Source: Strix aluco
Taxonomy: Eukaryota; Chordata; Aves; Strigiformes; Strigidae
DNA length: 64,000 nt
Direction of reading: 5' to 3'
Assembly (NCBI RefSeq): GCF_031877795.1
Contig: NC_133933.1
Location: forward strand, 64,554,984-64,618,983
A model generated the notes under the pieces. That model saw nothing but the letters and a program-made list of their open reading frames with translations. It was not told where the DNA came from and ran no database searches. Of this stretch, positions 26,413 through 40,482 are shown in pieces (positions within the stretch are counted from its first letter, which is position 1; every line of letters begins with the position of its first letter). The position numbers were made by a program, and so were the translations under genes.

Positions 26413-28667
26413 AACTACTGACACTACACAAATGCCATGTAGTATCTTTTCAAGATTTTTTTTCCACTTCTTTTAAATAATTCACTCAGACACCCCAATT
26501 CTCTTTATTGCAATGGAAAAGAATTACAGATTTTTGTGTCTGTATTATATTGACACGAATACCACTCAGTCTCACACTATCACATGAGCAACAAAACACA
26601 TTTTCTAGTCATCACCCCCTCACTGACCCTTTGATCTTATTTGTCCTTTCTAAATGTTAAATAAAAAGACAGTTGCAACACTGATCTATTTACACTGATT
26701 AAGAAGTGGAGAGAATCAATGACTGAGTGCTAAAGTCATCAGGAAGAATGGAGAGTATCTAGGGCATACTGGATATATTCTGTATTTCCAGAAAGAAAGC
26801 ACTTGGAGGGCTAGGGAGAAACTAAAGATTAGAAATCTGTCACACTTCATATTAAAGTACTATTTATAAGTGGCTTATAAAGAGCTTATAAAAAATAGAA
26901 GTTATCACAGACATGTTGCATTGGTATGTATTACAGATAGCTACAATCACACCAATACAAAGGGTTAAAAATGACCAATAAAGAGCATATTCATCTTCTA
27001 GATTCTGTATCAGTTAATGACAATTGATTAATGTGCCAATTTAGGTAATTGGTTAATGTGCATCTGATGAAATCTAGTTGCATAGGAGCACTAAACTGGA
27101 GGCTGTGAGATGGCCACCCGATAGATGCAACCAGTTTTCTCCAGCTCCTCTGTGGGAGGTAGCTGCCTGGAGAGTGCTGGGCTCCTAGAGAAAAGGAGAG
27201 AAAGCAAGGGCTCTTGGTGGGTCTTCAAAGCCACCCAGGTTGCAGAGAGACCTGGGGGATGAACTGCTGGGGAGAGAAGAGCAGAGGATTGTGACAGGAT
27301 GCTATTGCTTAACTATGGAGCCAACCAAGGGAAAAGCAAGCTGCCCACATAAAAGGAAGAGATTCCCTGGTTTGGAAATGGGGCTTCGCAATGCTGCAAA
27401 GTCTACAGGTGTCTGACTGAGCCCAAACAACACTGGGGAACGGTGACAAAACCACCACAGGGCAGAAGGATATCTGCATATATTAAGTCCTAGCAAGTAT
27501 GCAAATGTCTTGTGCTGATTGAAGCTAAAAGAGATTGATATTTAATCCATTCTGTTTGCTTTGAGTTTCACTTTGGCTGGGAAATGGTAGTTATGCACTT
27601 GAGCAGCCACCAGGCAATGATGCAGCTATAGGAAATCAGTACTGACCCTTGTGGCTGGGGATACTGATGGGCAACAGCCTGTGCCAAAGACCCCAAGGGA
27701 AGACACAAAGCTGCACCTACTTAGACTCCAGGGAAAATAAGAGCTCCAGACAGTGAATATTTCTATGTGGCAGGCAGGTCCCAGTGTGTGTGCTGTGGCT
27801 GAACCCCATCTGCAGGGCAGATGGGCTTCACGGTGTCCTTCACGGTGCTGGTCCCCCAGCCATGCAGATGAGAAGATCTACAGGAGCATACCAGAGCTCC
27901 CTTCCCGCACACATGCACAAGTTTCCGTCCAAAGAAGACCTGGAAGATGGCAATGTGTACCCAGGCCCCATCCTGACATGCAATTCCAACGTAGTCACAG
28001 CCTCAGGCCAGCTGAGAATCAGGACTTGTAAGGTGCCAACTATAGTATAGGAAGTCCCAATTACAACAGCTTGACATGCATTGAGTTTGGGTGCTTCCTC
28101 AGGGCTGTGTGACAGGCCACCATTTATTAACTCTTGAAAGCTAACTATAAATGAAAACCTAATATGATATATGCCCTAAATCTCTTCTGATTGAACAGAA
28201 AATATCTCACCAGGAGCCTTCAAAAAAAGAACTTTACAAAATACATGACTTATTTTTATCTTGTAAGTAATTAGATTATCACATAGAAATTAACAAATGT
28301 GTATAATCAGATGTAATTATTACAGGTTTAAAGCAATGTCTCCCTGACTGCACATGGGCAAAAGAAAGATACAGATATTAGGTGGGGTTGAACAGCAGGC
28401 TGCAATTATTATTTAAAAGTTAAACATACATATATTCCAGGCATAAACTTATTAAAGTTGTGAGTACAGAACAACCCCATCACAATCTATAGTTGCATGA
28501 CATGAAAATACTTCAGTCTGTTTAAAGACAATTTTGAGTAAGGGCTGAGAAGATCAGGTCTGCACAGGTCCAAAGCTTTCTCTTCCCCTTCCCAAAATAC
28601 CATATTTCATCAACTCGTATCCCAGTTTTTTTCAGCTATGAGGTGGTCTTGGCTCATGGTTCATTTC

Positions 28668-28790
28668 TGTCATAGGCATTTAAACCTGGGTTCAATTCCC
28701 TGTTCAGCCAGACTTCCTGAACGATTTTGTGCAAGCTCCTCCAACATCTGACCTTCTACAGGAACAGCTTGTACCATGCTTGGTACCCAC
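28668..28790 (+). repeat. possible second MIR-like SINE relic
   Basis: AACCTGGGTTCAATTCCCTG resembles the tRNA-derived B box of MIR, followed by CAGACTTCCTGAACGATTTT and GTGCAAGCTCCTCC, which parallels the MIR core. Similarity fades after about 120 bases. It is weaker than the relic at 26.3 kb. Confidence 0.4.
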
Positions 28791-31700
28791 ACCTCAGCTG
28801 TGTGAGGATAAACACACTGGAGGTTGTGCGAGACCCGGGTGGTATAGTGTTAAGAGCTGATGAAGCAGCTAACTCAGATAATCAGTGCCACCTCCTAGAG
28901 AAGAAAGCATTATGGGGTACATTAGAAGCACTGCTAATGACACAGAACCCTAATGATCCTGTTCTTCAATGTACCTGATGTACACAGCCTGCTGCAGTAA
29001 TGACATTTCACTCCCAGGAAAATCGATGAGGGTTCACAGAGGCACAGCAATCTGCCCAGGTAAGAAGCAAATAGAGAAAGCAGGGTAAACAGAAACCTCA
29101 GTGCCCAGCCATTGAGAACACTTTGAGTTGACAAACCCGCAGAATTGATGTACAGCTTCAGCTGTGGTGTTTCCAATCATGACAAAGACGCCTAAGAACA
29201 CATTTAGAAAATGTGAAATCTGGCTCGGCTCAGTGCAGATTTGTCACTGCAAAGATCTGACTCCGTAAGATGCCATTTCGGGCAAAATGTTTCACTTCCA
29301 TTTCACTGTATCTGTTTCTTCCCACACAGAAATCATCATGCAGGTGTCTCTGGGAGAAGCTGTACTTGTTTTTAGATGCTGTGGGTTTGTATAGTCAATG
29401 CCAACACTAAATATACAGCTTCTTGCAATTCTTCTAAGTCTCAGGGCAATGACCGTGCTGAGTACAAGGATTCTGTGGTACACTAAAGTACACTTCTCCC
29501 CACCAGTGGGGGGGAGGTTTCACAGGGAAGAAGAGAAAGACACTCTGAAGGCACAGGAATGGCAGCAAAAGATCTGGGCTCTGCTACTCTGCTACTGAAA
29601 AATCCCAATTTTTCAGTCAGTAACAAAGATTGCCACTTACTGCAAAAGGATGCTTTATAAACCACACCAAAATCCTTGATTAGTAGCACCTCTATAAATA
29701 CGGAGTTGTTAGATGCAAGTTCTTCAGGCTTTAGGTATATGAAAAGCATCTCTCCTCTGGCACCTTCTTGAAAATTGTTAGGCAAAAGGGAAAGCCTCGT
29801 GAGGAAGTGCTGAACCATATGCATGGAATAGGTTTCCCTGGGTTAGGGCTGAGGGTTTGGCATATGGCAGGGCCGACCGCTAGCAGAAACCTTCCCTAAG
29901 CTTCAGCAACAATTCCCAGCATCACCGGGAGAAGGTTTTGCCGAATGCCTTTTCCCCACCTCACAGAGGCAGAAGAGTTTGAGAGCAGGACAGTAACAAA
30001 GATGTTCTTTTCCTGAGAAGAAGCTACAGTTCAACCTGGAAATATTGTTAATACACCACTTGTGCTATAAATGCAGAGGATGCTTTATTTTGCTGAGCAA
30101 ACAAAGGGAGCCTTTTGTTCCCTGGGAAGACTTTATCCTTGAACAGCCTGGCCAGATGCAGAGGTTCTGACTCTTGCCGAAAGCTGCAAGGGGAGAAGCA
30201 ACAGCACTGAAGTCAACAGATTTAAACTGATAGAAAACAAGAAGAGAGTGGGATCCAGACAGCAACATGTGGTCCTTGTAGGTGGAGAGTTTCACAGCAC
30301 AGATGGGTTTTCAGAGGGAGCAGGAAGGGGCTGGGCATATGTTGAGTGTAGTGCAGGTTGAGTGAGAGGAGGCACAGAGGCAGTGGGAGGGGAAAGCAAG
30401 GACGTGGGGAGAGATCAAGAAAGAGGTTTCAGCGTATCATGAAGAGGGGTCCTCAGTGGGAGATAAAAGCATGGACCTCTAAATGCTTGATTATTTAAGT
30501 AAATTCTAACTTGTTTCTCAATTCCAGCTTTTAGTGAACTCATGTCTAGAAAGAGGTGTGGTATGTGTTCAATTTGAAACATCTGGAAAAATAACCACAA
30601 ATTTTTTCCCTTTAGTTTTCCCACTGATTCTGCTATGGAGTCGGGCAGCTTTGCACATGACTAACTGCCTACCTAGCCCTGGAAATCTTTAGAGGATTTC
30701 TTGTCTTGGATGTGCTTGAATGATTTATGCCACGCCCTGACATGACCAAACTAAATATATATATTAAATATCTGCTGGTGTCACTGTGAGCACAGCTGCA
30801 CAGCTGGCAATGTGAGCCTCAGAAACAAGACATCTAATAGCTTTAAGCATTTTTACTACTATTTAAACCAGTTCAGAACTATTGGCAGGCTGGCTGCCTT
30901 CAGAGTACAATTAAATCTACTCAGAGTCAGGTCTAATTGACATGCTGATAAAAATGCCATAAGTCTCAGACTCATCTGCGCTCTCTCCTCCCTCTTAGAC
31001 AGCCATTAATTCTGTATTACTTCCCCTTCTTCCCTCGTCTTGCCCTCTCATGGGCACACATACACACACAAACTGGGCTGCAGTTAGTCCTCCATGTTCT
31101 TCTCTAACTGGAAGCCAAACTCTCAGAGCCCATCATGTACCAGCTCGTACAGACCCGAGTGGGTCTGCAACAGAGGGAAGGTGTATGGATTTGAAACTGC
31201 CACACATTTCCCACTGAACTGTCAAGTATTTGCCCGCAGAAAAAAATGTGCCCTTCTGTTTGCTTTTTACAGTCTCCTAAAATTGGAAATGACTTGAAAA
31301 AGCAAAAGGCTACTGAAGGGATTAAGGCTATGATTTAGGAAAGTGCAGAAGAGATCTCTTCCTCTCTGTCATAGGAAACTGGGTAAGTGTTCTTCTGGGA
31401 GAAAGGCTACAAGTCCTGGACAGCCATTTACCATCCCTGGTGTGGGTGTTCATGCATTAATCTAACATATTGCTCATATAAGTGAATTCTGTCAAGCAAA
31501 CTGAAATAACCTCTCTCCTTTTCTCTTTAAATATCACAAACAAGTGCACTGAAACGAGCTACTATTCCTATGGAAACAGAGATGAGCTCCAACTGAAACC
31601 TTATCTTGGAGCATGGCCTTTGCTATCCAGAGTACCAGGCTAAATCAGGCAAAGGAAATAGGGCAAATCAGTTCAAAATAAGACCTCTGAGTGTAATTGT

Positions 31701-32764
31701 AAGGTAGCAGGCTGATATAATCCTCAGTGTTATACAATAATAACAAGGACTTGAAAATTTGTATCCATATGTACATTGTGAAATAAAGTCCCAGACTCAA
31801 AAACCATTTTCCCACACCTGAGCTAGACAATTACAAAGCCTGTTTATAACATGCTTTGAAAATCTATGAACATCTCTGAATGTTCTGAAACCATCATGGT
31901 ATTTGGCTAGATGCAGTATTTGTATTTGGACAGATTTTCTATAAAGAGGCCAAACTGAAGCTCTGGATACAAGGACAGCCAGTTTCGGACCCCAGCTTGT
32001 CTCTGTCTCAGTCATACTGTGGCTGATGCAGCAACACCTCACTCTCAGTATTTGACTCCATGAGGATGGCTAATACGAGCAAAAATACTTCAGTCTTCTA
32101 TTGCAATGTAAAAATCGAACACACATTTTTGAGTCATAAGGGGAAAAGCACCAAGAAAAACAAAAGGCCTTTTAGTCTGTCAGAGAAAATTACAATAAGA
32201 AATAATGGTTGAAAACTGAGAATATGCTTTTTCAAATAAAAACAAATATCTATTGCAACAGCAAATGTGATTAAGCTACCAAGGCTATCAGTGGTTTTTC
32301 TGTCCCTGCAGGTCATCACATCAGGACTGGATGTCAACAATCAAACATAAGTTACTGAGCTCAACAAAAGGGTAAATGAGAGTAATTTAAGGGCTTGTAT
32401 TGCACAAGTCAAACCTAATAACCCCTCTGGCATTAGCACTATGAATCTATGTAAAAAGGCCAGTCTTTATTATCCTTGCTGAAGTGAAATACCAGACTTT
32501 TATCATGCCTTAATGACTGCATATAATAGATTTACAAAACATTTTACCCTGCTCCTTATCTTGAGACCTTATTCTTACCTTCTGCCCACCACTTTTCCTC
32601 ACGTGTGTTCTGCAGATTCTCTCTTTCAATCTTAGGTACAGTAAAAAGAGAGGGATTTTAACCTCATTGAGAGGCATAAACATAGCTCTCTTTCTGTTTT
32701 CCCTTAAAATCTGCTAACAGATAATTCAGTAAAGGAAAACCAAGGAGAGACAATATATCCTGGT

Positions 32765-32845
32765 CTGAGGATCTGAGGTGATACCCCACTCATGGTGAAG
32801 TCAATAGCAAAACTTCCACTTCAGTGGGGCCAGGACTTCATCTCT
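32765..32845. repeat. candidate ancient dispersed repeat
   Basis: The text GTGAAGTCAATAGCAAAACT followed by TCCACTTCAGTGGGGCCAGG resembles a short dispersed repeat I have seen in many turtle, crocodile and bird sequences, with an internal dyad between GAAGTCAAT and an inverted counterpart. Identity with a named family cannot be settled from memory. Confidence 0.35.
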
Positions 32846-35800
32846 GGACATAAAATATATGGTCAGACTTATGTTAAGCTTAGGGGAGATTCTGGGTACA
32901 TCAGTTTGTTTTAAGTAGTATGAACAAAAATCTTAAGTCTTAAGCAATGGAATAGAAGAGTGCATTTGAGATATTTATCAGCATTTGTCTTAACCCTCTC
33001 TCCCAGTTGAAGTAAAATTTAGGCAAGTGAGAGCTAGATAATCATCACTTAAATGTCAAATGCCACCTTTAGGAAAATGACCAAATAAATACCGAGAAAG
33101 AAAAAAAAGTCTTTCAAACTCTGAAGGCTGATGAACAATTGCTAGTGTAAAGTCATGCACTGTACATGATGCACTGTACATTTAGCCTCTTTGGAAGTTA
33201 GTGTTTTGTAACTTGATTCGTGAGACAGAAATCTGAGCAGACATAAATTAGAAACAACCAGAGGAGACACTTGACAAGATCCACTAAAGAGAGGTAGAAC
33301 TTCATCTTGTTACCTTACTGTCTCTTCCCCTGAGGTCCTGCTAGTTATCACATAGATCTCACTGCTAATCTATGTTGATTTTGTACTCCATAGTGCACAT
33401 TAAAAAGTAAAATCCATCAGCCAGAAGTGACCATTAAATTAAGCACTGTTAGGTGCTGCCAGATGTTGTGTAATATTTGGAAAAGAGAATGGCAGGAGAA
33501 CCTAACTAAAGCAGAGTAAAGGACACTGCTTGAGTGTGTTCTCCCAAATAGGTTTAAAAAATATCTATTTATCTATATCTATATATAAATTTACTCTCTG
33601 TATTACTGTACTGGGACTGCATACTTACTTAATTGCAACTTCTATTCCACATAGCACGGATTCGCTTTACCCACATACAGTCCAAGTTATGGTATCCATA
33701 TGAGCAATTGGGATCTGTACAAGGTCTGATGAAATTACGTCTCATCTCTTCAAGCTCACAGTTACTGTTACTTCAGTCCCTGAGTTTCCATGGAGTTGTA
33801 AGGATTACTTTCCTCCTTTATGGGCAGGAGCTCAACCTGAATGGGCTGTGCAACAGTGAAGCCTGCCCAGCATGCCTAAACTGGATCCATCTGTTCATGC
33901 CAGCAGAGACCCCTGAACAAAAGACTCATCTTTTTCCCTGTGTCTACTTCACCTTCTGTTTCCTGACTCAAAGTGAGATATTTATGAATGAGAACTTCCT
34001 CTGCACGATCAACCCACTCAAGGGATCCACCTAGACTAGAAACACAGCTCCAGATACTGCTATTACAACGTGCTTCATACTTGCACCAAAGTATATTTCT
34101 TTTTAATGACTAATAGTCAGAGACTGACTTCACTTCTCAAGTGCAGAAAGTGTGGGAATTGATTGTCTGTTGGTGTATGTGTAATTTAACTCTCAGTATC
34201 CATGTTAGTCACACGAATGTCTGCGTTCACTTCGACTTCTGCTAAACTCTTGTCCTTAACTGCTTTAGGTACCACGTAGAGGATCACATTACTTTGTACA
34301 GTTTGATGATTTTCTAAAACCAGCAACAAAACAGATATTCAAATGCACCTCAAAGGTAATGAAAGGACAGGTATATTTTAATTCTTATAAAATATATATT
34401 TGCCCTGAAAGAGGCTAGTTAAAAGCACTAGTTATTTTTATTGTGATTTGATAATGAATACGTTTGCAGGAAATTACTGCAAAATGTGTGTGACAAACAG
34501 AGCCAAACTGATATCAGCAAAGCACATCAGACAAATTGGCAAGCTGGAGATGTGCCATATGCAGGTGTTGGGAAAATATGCCTTAGGGAGAGTTCGCTTT
34601 TGCTGAATGAACAGGCAAGGTAAATATTTCCAGCTCTGGATGCAACTGTGTCACCACAGACTGTACTTTCATTAGACCACAGCTAGCCAGTATAGCAGAA
34701 GAAAAATGAGACCCCAGAGTAATTTCAGGTAATAATGCTGATAATTCAGCAGCCTGAACTTTTTATTCTGAGTCAAAACTCTGCCAGTGCTCCATGTATG
34801 GAGACAGAGGGTAAACTACTGTTAATGCAACATAAAAACTCCCAGTGCTGAGAGGTGTATTATGATGAATTCAATATGTTATAAACCTGGTTCAAATTGT
34901 TTGGATGCTTTGCTCAGAATCATGCATGTCTGAGGAAGAAGGACAGAAAGACCAAAGAATTTGACTGAGGAGGCAACAACTAAGCCGGGGAAACTCTGGA
35001 AAAACATCCCAAGAAAAACCTGAGGACCAAATGCCAGCTGAAAAAGACTGAGCCACTAGCAATGAAATTATGCCCTCTTGTTTGACTCCTGCTGTCTTCA
35101 GGGAAACAGAACTTCATGTACAAACAGATTAAGAAAATCAAAGACATTCCTGTTTCTATTATCAATTTCTCCTCCTAAGTGAAACTGTATATAAGATTGC
35201 AGTTCAAAAGTTCAAAAAGGGGCCAAATACAGATGACAAGTTGGTTTCTGATATTTCTTTCCTTCCTTAGCTATTACCCCAAATACCCTGTTTATGGTAA
35301 CATGCCTTTCACCTGAGCATCCATTCCCAGGGTGTCATGCGAAGCAGTTTAATACCTTTTGTGGCAAACAAGTCAACACTGTTTCCCTGGGGTGGTAATT
35401 GGACGTAAAAAGTACTCCAAAGCGACATTTGTACAGCATTGTTCCTTTTCTTTTCCCTTTACAATAGCAGCCACTTGCAGTCGCAGTGCCTATTTGGTGT
35501 GCAATCTAGAGTGATGTAATTAACTTCTGAACACAGTTCTTTATATTAAAGCATCAACAAAGGTGTAGGAGGGGAAATGATGTATCCTGCTTCGCTTATT
35601 TCTAAAAATAACAAGTTTTCATCAGAACATGTTGCTTGAATTTGCCCAGAGAGCATATTTAGAAATGCAGGGAAAGCTGACCTCTTGAGAACAATATGAA
35701 AAAGCTCATTAAAGCTGCTACAAAAGGCAGTTAGGTGCTTTAGAGCTATGTTGCCCTTCTCTTTACATTGCAGGGTGGTGAGAAGTATAAGCTTCTTTGC

Positions 35801-36369
35801 TTCAATGAGGAAAAGAATATTATATAAGGACCCTGACAAAAATATATTTGAAATATTCTTTTTACCTGCATTATTAATAGTGTTTGAATTATTAAAATGT
35901 AATGAATTTGAAATAGCTAATTATTTCACGGGTGATATCTTTTCCTTTTGTCACTGCGGTCAGCTTGGACAATGGGATTACAATGAAGATTGTTTCCTTT
36001 TTGAATCCCCATTTTCCATCTTGGTTTTCAAGTACAGGCATACCATCTTTCAATAATTCCCTTCCTCTAATTTGCTTTCAGCTTAGCAGTGTGGGTAAAT
36101 GGCACAATCATATGCAGTGTTAACCTCCCAAACCTTCTGCTCTCTACTTGCCCTCTCACGCTGCAGTCTTCAAGTCTGACAACCCCCAAACTCCAAGCAT
36201 TTTGGTGAAAACTTGAAATGGCACGTTCCTATGTGGTAGCTTCAACATTTCTCCAAAGCATTTTTTCAAACATCTTTATTTTAAATCCTTACAAAACCTT
36301 AGCACTGGGCATAAAGTACTTGACAGTGATTAACCTCTCAAGTGCTTTGGAATTTTACCTGGATTTCAA

Positions 36370-36900
36370 TAATGCTTTCTTTGTGTGCCATGGTTATATG
36401 AAAACCAGACCAAAGGAGGAATATTCTGATTGACAGAAAGCTGTATTACTTCTTTGCTTGAATTTGTGAAGACTGTTTTGACTCCCAGTGCTGTCCTCCC
36501 AAGTGCTTGCAACTTTCCTGGCTTAGTAGTAGTTGCAAATTTTGCAAGGGTATTCTGTAATCCTACATTCAAAACAAAACTGAAGTATCGAGTAGAACGG
36601 GGCCAAGGGCTGCCCCCTGCAAGATCCTGCTTGAGATGCCCTTTTAGTCTGACAGAAAACTACTGATAAACATTTTTGAGAGCAATTTATCACACCGTTG
36701 TACACCCACTTCATGAAGATTACATCTAGGACATGTTTCCTTAGCTTATGTCTAAAACACAGTCCTGTGGAACACTCTCAAAACCTTTTCAATGTCAAGA
36801 TATAGCAAATCAAGACACATCTAGTGTTTTCCTTCACTAGGCAACTTAGCCCTCCAAAAGTAGAAAATCAAATGGATTTACCACACATTTGCTCTCATTT
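36370..36900 (-). mobile_element. ancient LINE reverse transcriptase relic (CR1/L3-like)
   Basis: Translated on the minus strand with stops ignored, this region shows successive RT landmarks of CR1-type LINEs in the correct order: LDLLYLDIEKV (family VVYLDFSKAFD), GISSRILQGAALGPVLLDT (family GVSSGIPQGSVLGPVLFNI) and LAKFATTTKPG (family LSKFADDTKLG). The catalytic Asp pair has decayed to Thr-Thr and several stops and frameshifts are present. It is a molecular fossil with no coding capacity. Three landmarks in the right order and spacing make chance similarity unlikely. Confidence 0.72.
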
Positions 36901-38186
36901 AGTTATTTACTTTATTGTCTTCTAAGTACTTGACAATCATTCAACATAGCTCATTCTGGAACCTTCCTGGGATGAATTTTAGTCTAAACAGTCTCCACCT
37001 TTTGTTGTAAAATACCACACTGAGACCAGGACACTGCTAAACAACAGTGATTTGCAAAACACACTCTCAAAGAGCCAAGGTCATCTACCAGTGTAGGTGC
37101 CCTGGGCCCATGCAGCAAGCTCAGCTCCTCCGCCGTGCAGCAGGGTGCTCTGCTGCAGCTCCGCCAGCATGAGCGTGGCTTGTTCTGGGAAGCCCTACAT
37201 GGAAGCAATAACACAGATTCAGGTAATTCATTTTCCTGTTTGACTTTCAGGGATGGAGGCAGAGGAGACAGCATGGTACACCTCGTCCCCTCTGGCCAGC
37301 CCACCTCCACCCCCTGCCAGCCAGTCCTGGGAAAGGGATCTCCAGACAAAGGGTTGTGTTGCTACACCAGAAGAAAAAAGCTTCTTCCACATGTGGCATG
37401 GACAATCGAGGCCAAGGCAGCTGCTCAGCTGAATGAGGGCTGTTGGGGATGGTGGAACCCTGCAAAGTAATCACAAGAACCCATAAAGAAGCCCAGCAAA
37501 TACAGGGGGTGCAAACAATGTGAGTGAAATGGTTGATGAGCACAAATAAAAATCAGTTAAGGAGGTACATGCTATCAAGCTGCTGCCATGTGGTTTACAA
37601 GATGACAGAAGAGATGAAGCTGATCTAAAATGAGGATTGTGCTGGCCCCACATGTTTCAATGAGCCCATATAAATTAAAGGAACAATCTTGCCAATGTCT
37701 ATCTGTGTGAGAAATCAGCGGTGCAGTCCAGTTGTTCTCTGCACAGTTATACAAGTCCTATAACATTTCAGTAATTTAACATTTTTAGTGACTTTTTATT
37801 AATTTTGCCATGCTTCTTTTGGAAAAAGATGATGTTTAAAGATAACTAAGGAAATTACATCAATTTTTGAACTAGAACAGTCCACAAAGAGAATCTCCTA
37901 CTACAGATTTAACGATCACATTTCTATTTTATGAAAGAAAAGTCAAGTGCAACAAGCAAACCTTTAAATGTGCTTAGCCAGAACTTGCAGATTCTCTGCT
38001 ATACATCTAACACAGGCTTTTATGTCCAAATCAAAACCAAAATAATTTTGGAAGCATGCTGAACAGTTAACCCCAAAAGAAGCATTCGGATACTATGTTG
38101 TCCTAAGACTGTAACAAGCAGTGAAGTAGGACACCTTATTTATTGCATCTTTAGGTCAATGTTGTATCTGAATAATACAGCAGGTG
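36901..38186. other. presumed PHACTR2 intron, no recognised gene
   Basis: Contains a GC-richer patch at 37.08-37.45 kb with overlapping open frames on both strands. None has recognisable motifs, and I treat them as chance. No island or splice-supported exon is visible. Confidence 0.45.
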
Positions 38187-38748
38187 ACCAGCAGGTCAGG
38201 GGAGGTGATTCTCCCCCTCTACTCAGCTCTTGTGAGACTCTACCTGCATTCAGCTCTGGGGGCCCCACCATAAGGACATTGACCTGTTGGAGCAAGTACA
38301 GAGGAGGCCACGAAGATGTCTGGGGGGCTGGAGCACCTCTCCTATGAAGGCAGGCTGAGTTGGGGTTGTTCAGCCTGGAGAAGAAAAGGCTCCAAGGAGA
38401 CCTTATAGCAGCCTTCCCATACCTAAAGGGGGCCTACAGAAAAGCTGGAGAAGGACTTTTTACAAGGGCATGTAGTGATAGGACAAAGGGTAATGCTTTT
38501 AAACTGAAAGAGGGTAGATTTAGATTAGATGTAAGGAAGAAATTCTTCCCTATAAGGATAGTGAGGCAGTGGAACAGGTTGCCCAGAGAAGCTGTGGCTG
38601 CCCCCTCCCTGGAAGTGTTCAAGGCCAGGTTGGACGGGGCTTTAAGCAACCTGGTCTAGTGGAAGGTGTCCCTGCCCATGGCAGGGGGGTTGGAGCTAGA
38701 TGATCTTCAAGGTCCCTTCCAACCCAAATCATTCTGTGATTCTATGAA
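38187..38748 (+). mobile_element. CR1 LINE, 3' end fragment
   Basis: A plus-oriented CR1 fragment of about 560 bases. It starts in the RT C-terminal region (the [23 protein letters not shown] segment, frame-broken), continues through LFSLEKKRLQGDLIAAFPYL and ARLDGALSNLV, the end of ORF2, then the 3' UTR, and ends in the octamer tail CATTCTGTGATTCTATGAATT. It is less decayed than the copy at 22.7 kb, and the last 99 codons of the reading frame are intact. Confidence 0.94.
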
Positions 38749-40482
38749 TTCAAAATAGGTTAGTACATAATTTTCAAATTGGTAAAAAAAACAACTCTGC
38801 TTTTCATCTTGACATAAGGATATTATCAACTGCAATTTCAAGACCTGGATGGAACTACACCATGCCTCCTCCCTCAGAGTCCAGGATGCGAAGATCTTCC
38901 ACCACCCTGCTCTAGCAACACAGCCTACCCCAAAGCTTTCAGAAAGCCTGCAGCAGTCCTGGATATTCTTGAGCCACTGGGGCTGAAATGCACCAAGAAT
39001 TTCTTGTGGGTGCTGTGGAGTGAGGGAGCTTTGGCTCCTTAGTCTTGCAGCTTGCTGCAATGACTGCTTGGAGGTTACTGGAACAGTATTACTGATAGAG
39101 GCTTGTACTTGGCTGGGACCTGGCTAATAAGAGCTATTGTAAGGGCCCTTTTTTCAGTTTCTTCCCCCTGTCCCCTGTTATATTCATCTGCACGTATATG
39201 TGGGAGGTGGCCAGAACTTACAGATGTAATTTCCTGGACTTCTGATTTTGTTTGTACTACTTTAATGATATAATTTTATAGGACATGGATTACATTCTAT
39301 AAAATGACACAGTCATTTTTCACTGAGTCACTTTTCATGATCGTTTCAAGCAGTATTGAATAAATAATTGAGAAATGTTTTGATAATTTCCTAAGAGTGT
39401 TCTTTTCATGTTTCATTTGGAGGATATGTCATGGGAAAACTGCTTTAGCTTACTTTTAGTCATATACGTAGTGTCTATACTTATTATTGTTTCATATAGA
39501 AAAAATTTTCTGTTGCACAGATACTAGCATACATGAATGCTTTGATGTTGTCTTTGACACTTATCAATTGTGTATGAACCACTTAACGTTACCGGGGTGC
39601 TTTTCATGAAATACATTCTAAAACAAAAAGTCTAGCCAGGCCCCCCTCCTCCAGGAATAAAGAAAGAAAAAAGGAAAACAAAAGTTTTTTCCTGCCATAA
39701 AATTGTTTTGAGGTTGGAGAGAATGAGTGATGTCTCTCTTTTAGGCTTCTGGGGAAAGCCTTTCTAATGATGGAGTTTCCAGGCTGGGAGACGGAATTCC
39801 TGTTTTCAGGCTCTTTCAGACCAGTCAAGGGATTCTGTATCCGCCGTTAGAGCTGCTTACATCAAATCTAAATCTCTAGCAGGCCAGGAAAACATCAGGG
39901 TGAGCAATACCAACTCCAATGCACAATGCCAGTGGAGGTCTAGATGTGTATTTCTGAACACATTTTATAGATCCCATTGAGTTTTGTTTTAGAAAAGACT
40001 ACTTCAGGTTTAGCACATACAAAAATTTTAGTCCAATTATTTTAATGGTTTCTTTTTCAGAAGACTACATAATAAATGAGCAACTCAGCCTGAGAGTCTG
40101 CCTTTATGAACTTGCTGTCGACTGGGGTCAAAGCACTCTGTGCAAATACTGGAAAACATGGTTCTAATTAAAGCCAACCTCTCACATAATGAATCAATGT
40201 CCAGGTGTGCAACAGGCTGCCAGCAAAGAGTAAGAGCTTCTATTAGTTCCCAAACAACACAGACAACAGATCTTGCTCACCCACTCCTCAGCAGTTTCTT
40301 TGACAGATCAATACAAAACCCGCAAGCCCCGACGAAAGTACAGCAGAATCAATACTACAAGGAGATACAATTTCACCAGCACAACCAATAATGCCCAGCT
40401 TGCAGCATTACCTTGGCTGAGGGAAGAGCAACGGCTGATAATAACATTTTTTGTTGTCTAAATATACATTTTATGGATTTTT

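Larger units (their letters stand above)
25500..36369. other. presumed PHACTR2 intron between the two alternative first exons
   Basis: Mostly AT-rich DNA with the MIR-like relics at 26.3 and 28.7 kb and the candidate repeat at 32.8 kb. The 27.1-28.06 kb part is noticeably GC-richer and purine-rich; I could not assign it and saw no coding signature. A TCTA/TATA tract lies at 33561-33590, and the 13-base word ATGCACTGTACAT is repeated in direct orientation near 33154-33180. Confidence 0.5.

Noticed and set aside
33633..34034. 133-codon plus-strand open frame
   Set aside because: Its first codon is TTG rather than ATG, and the residues match no family I know; treated as chance.
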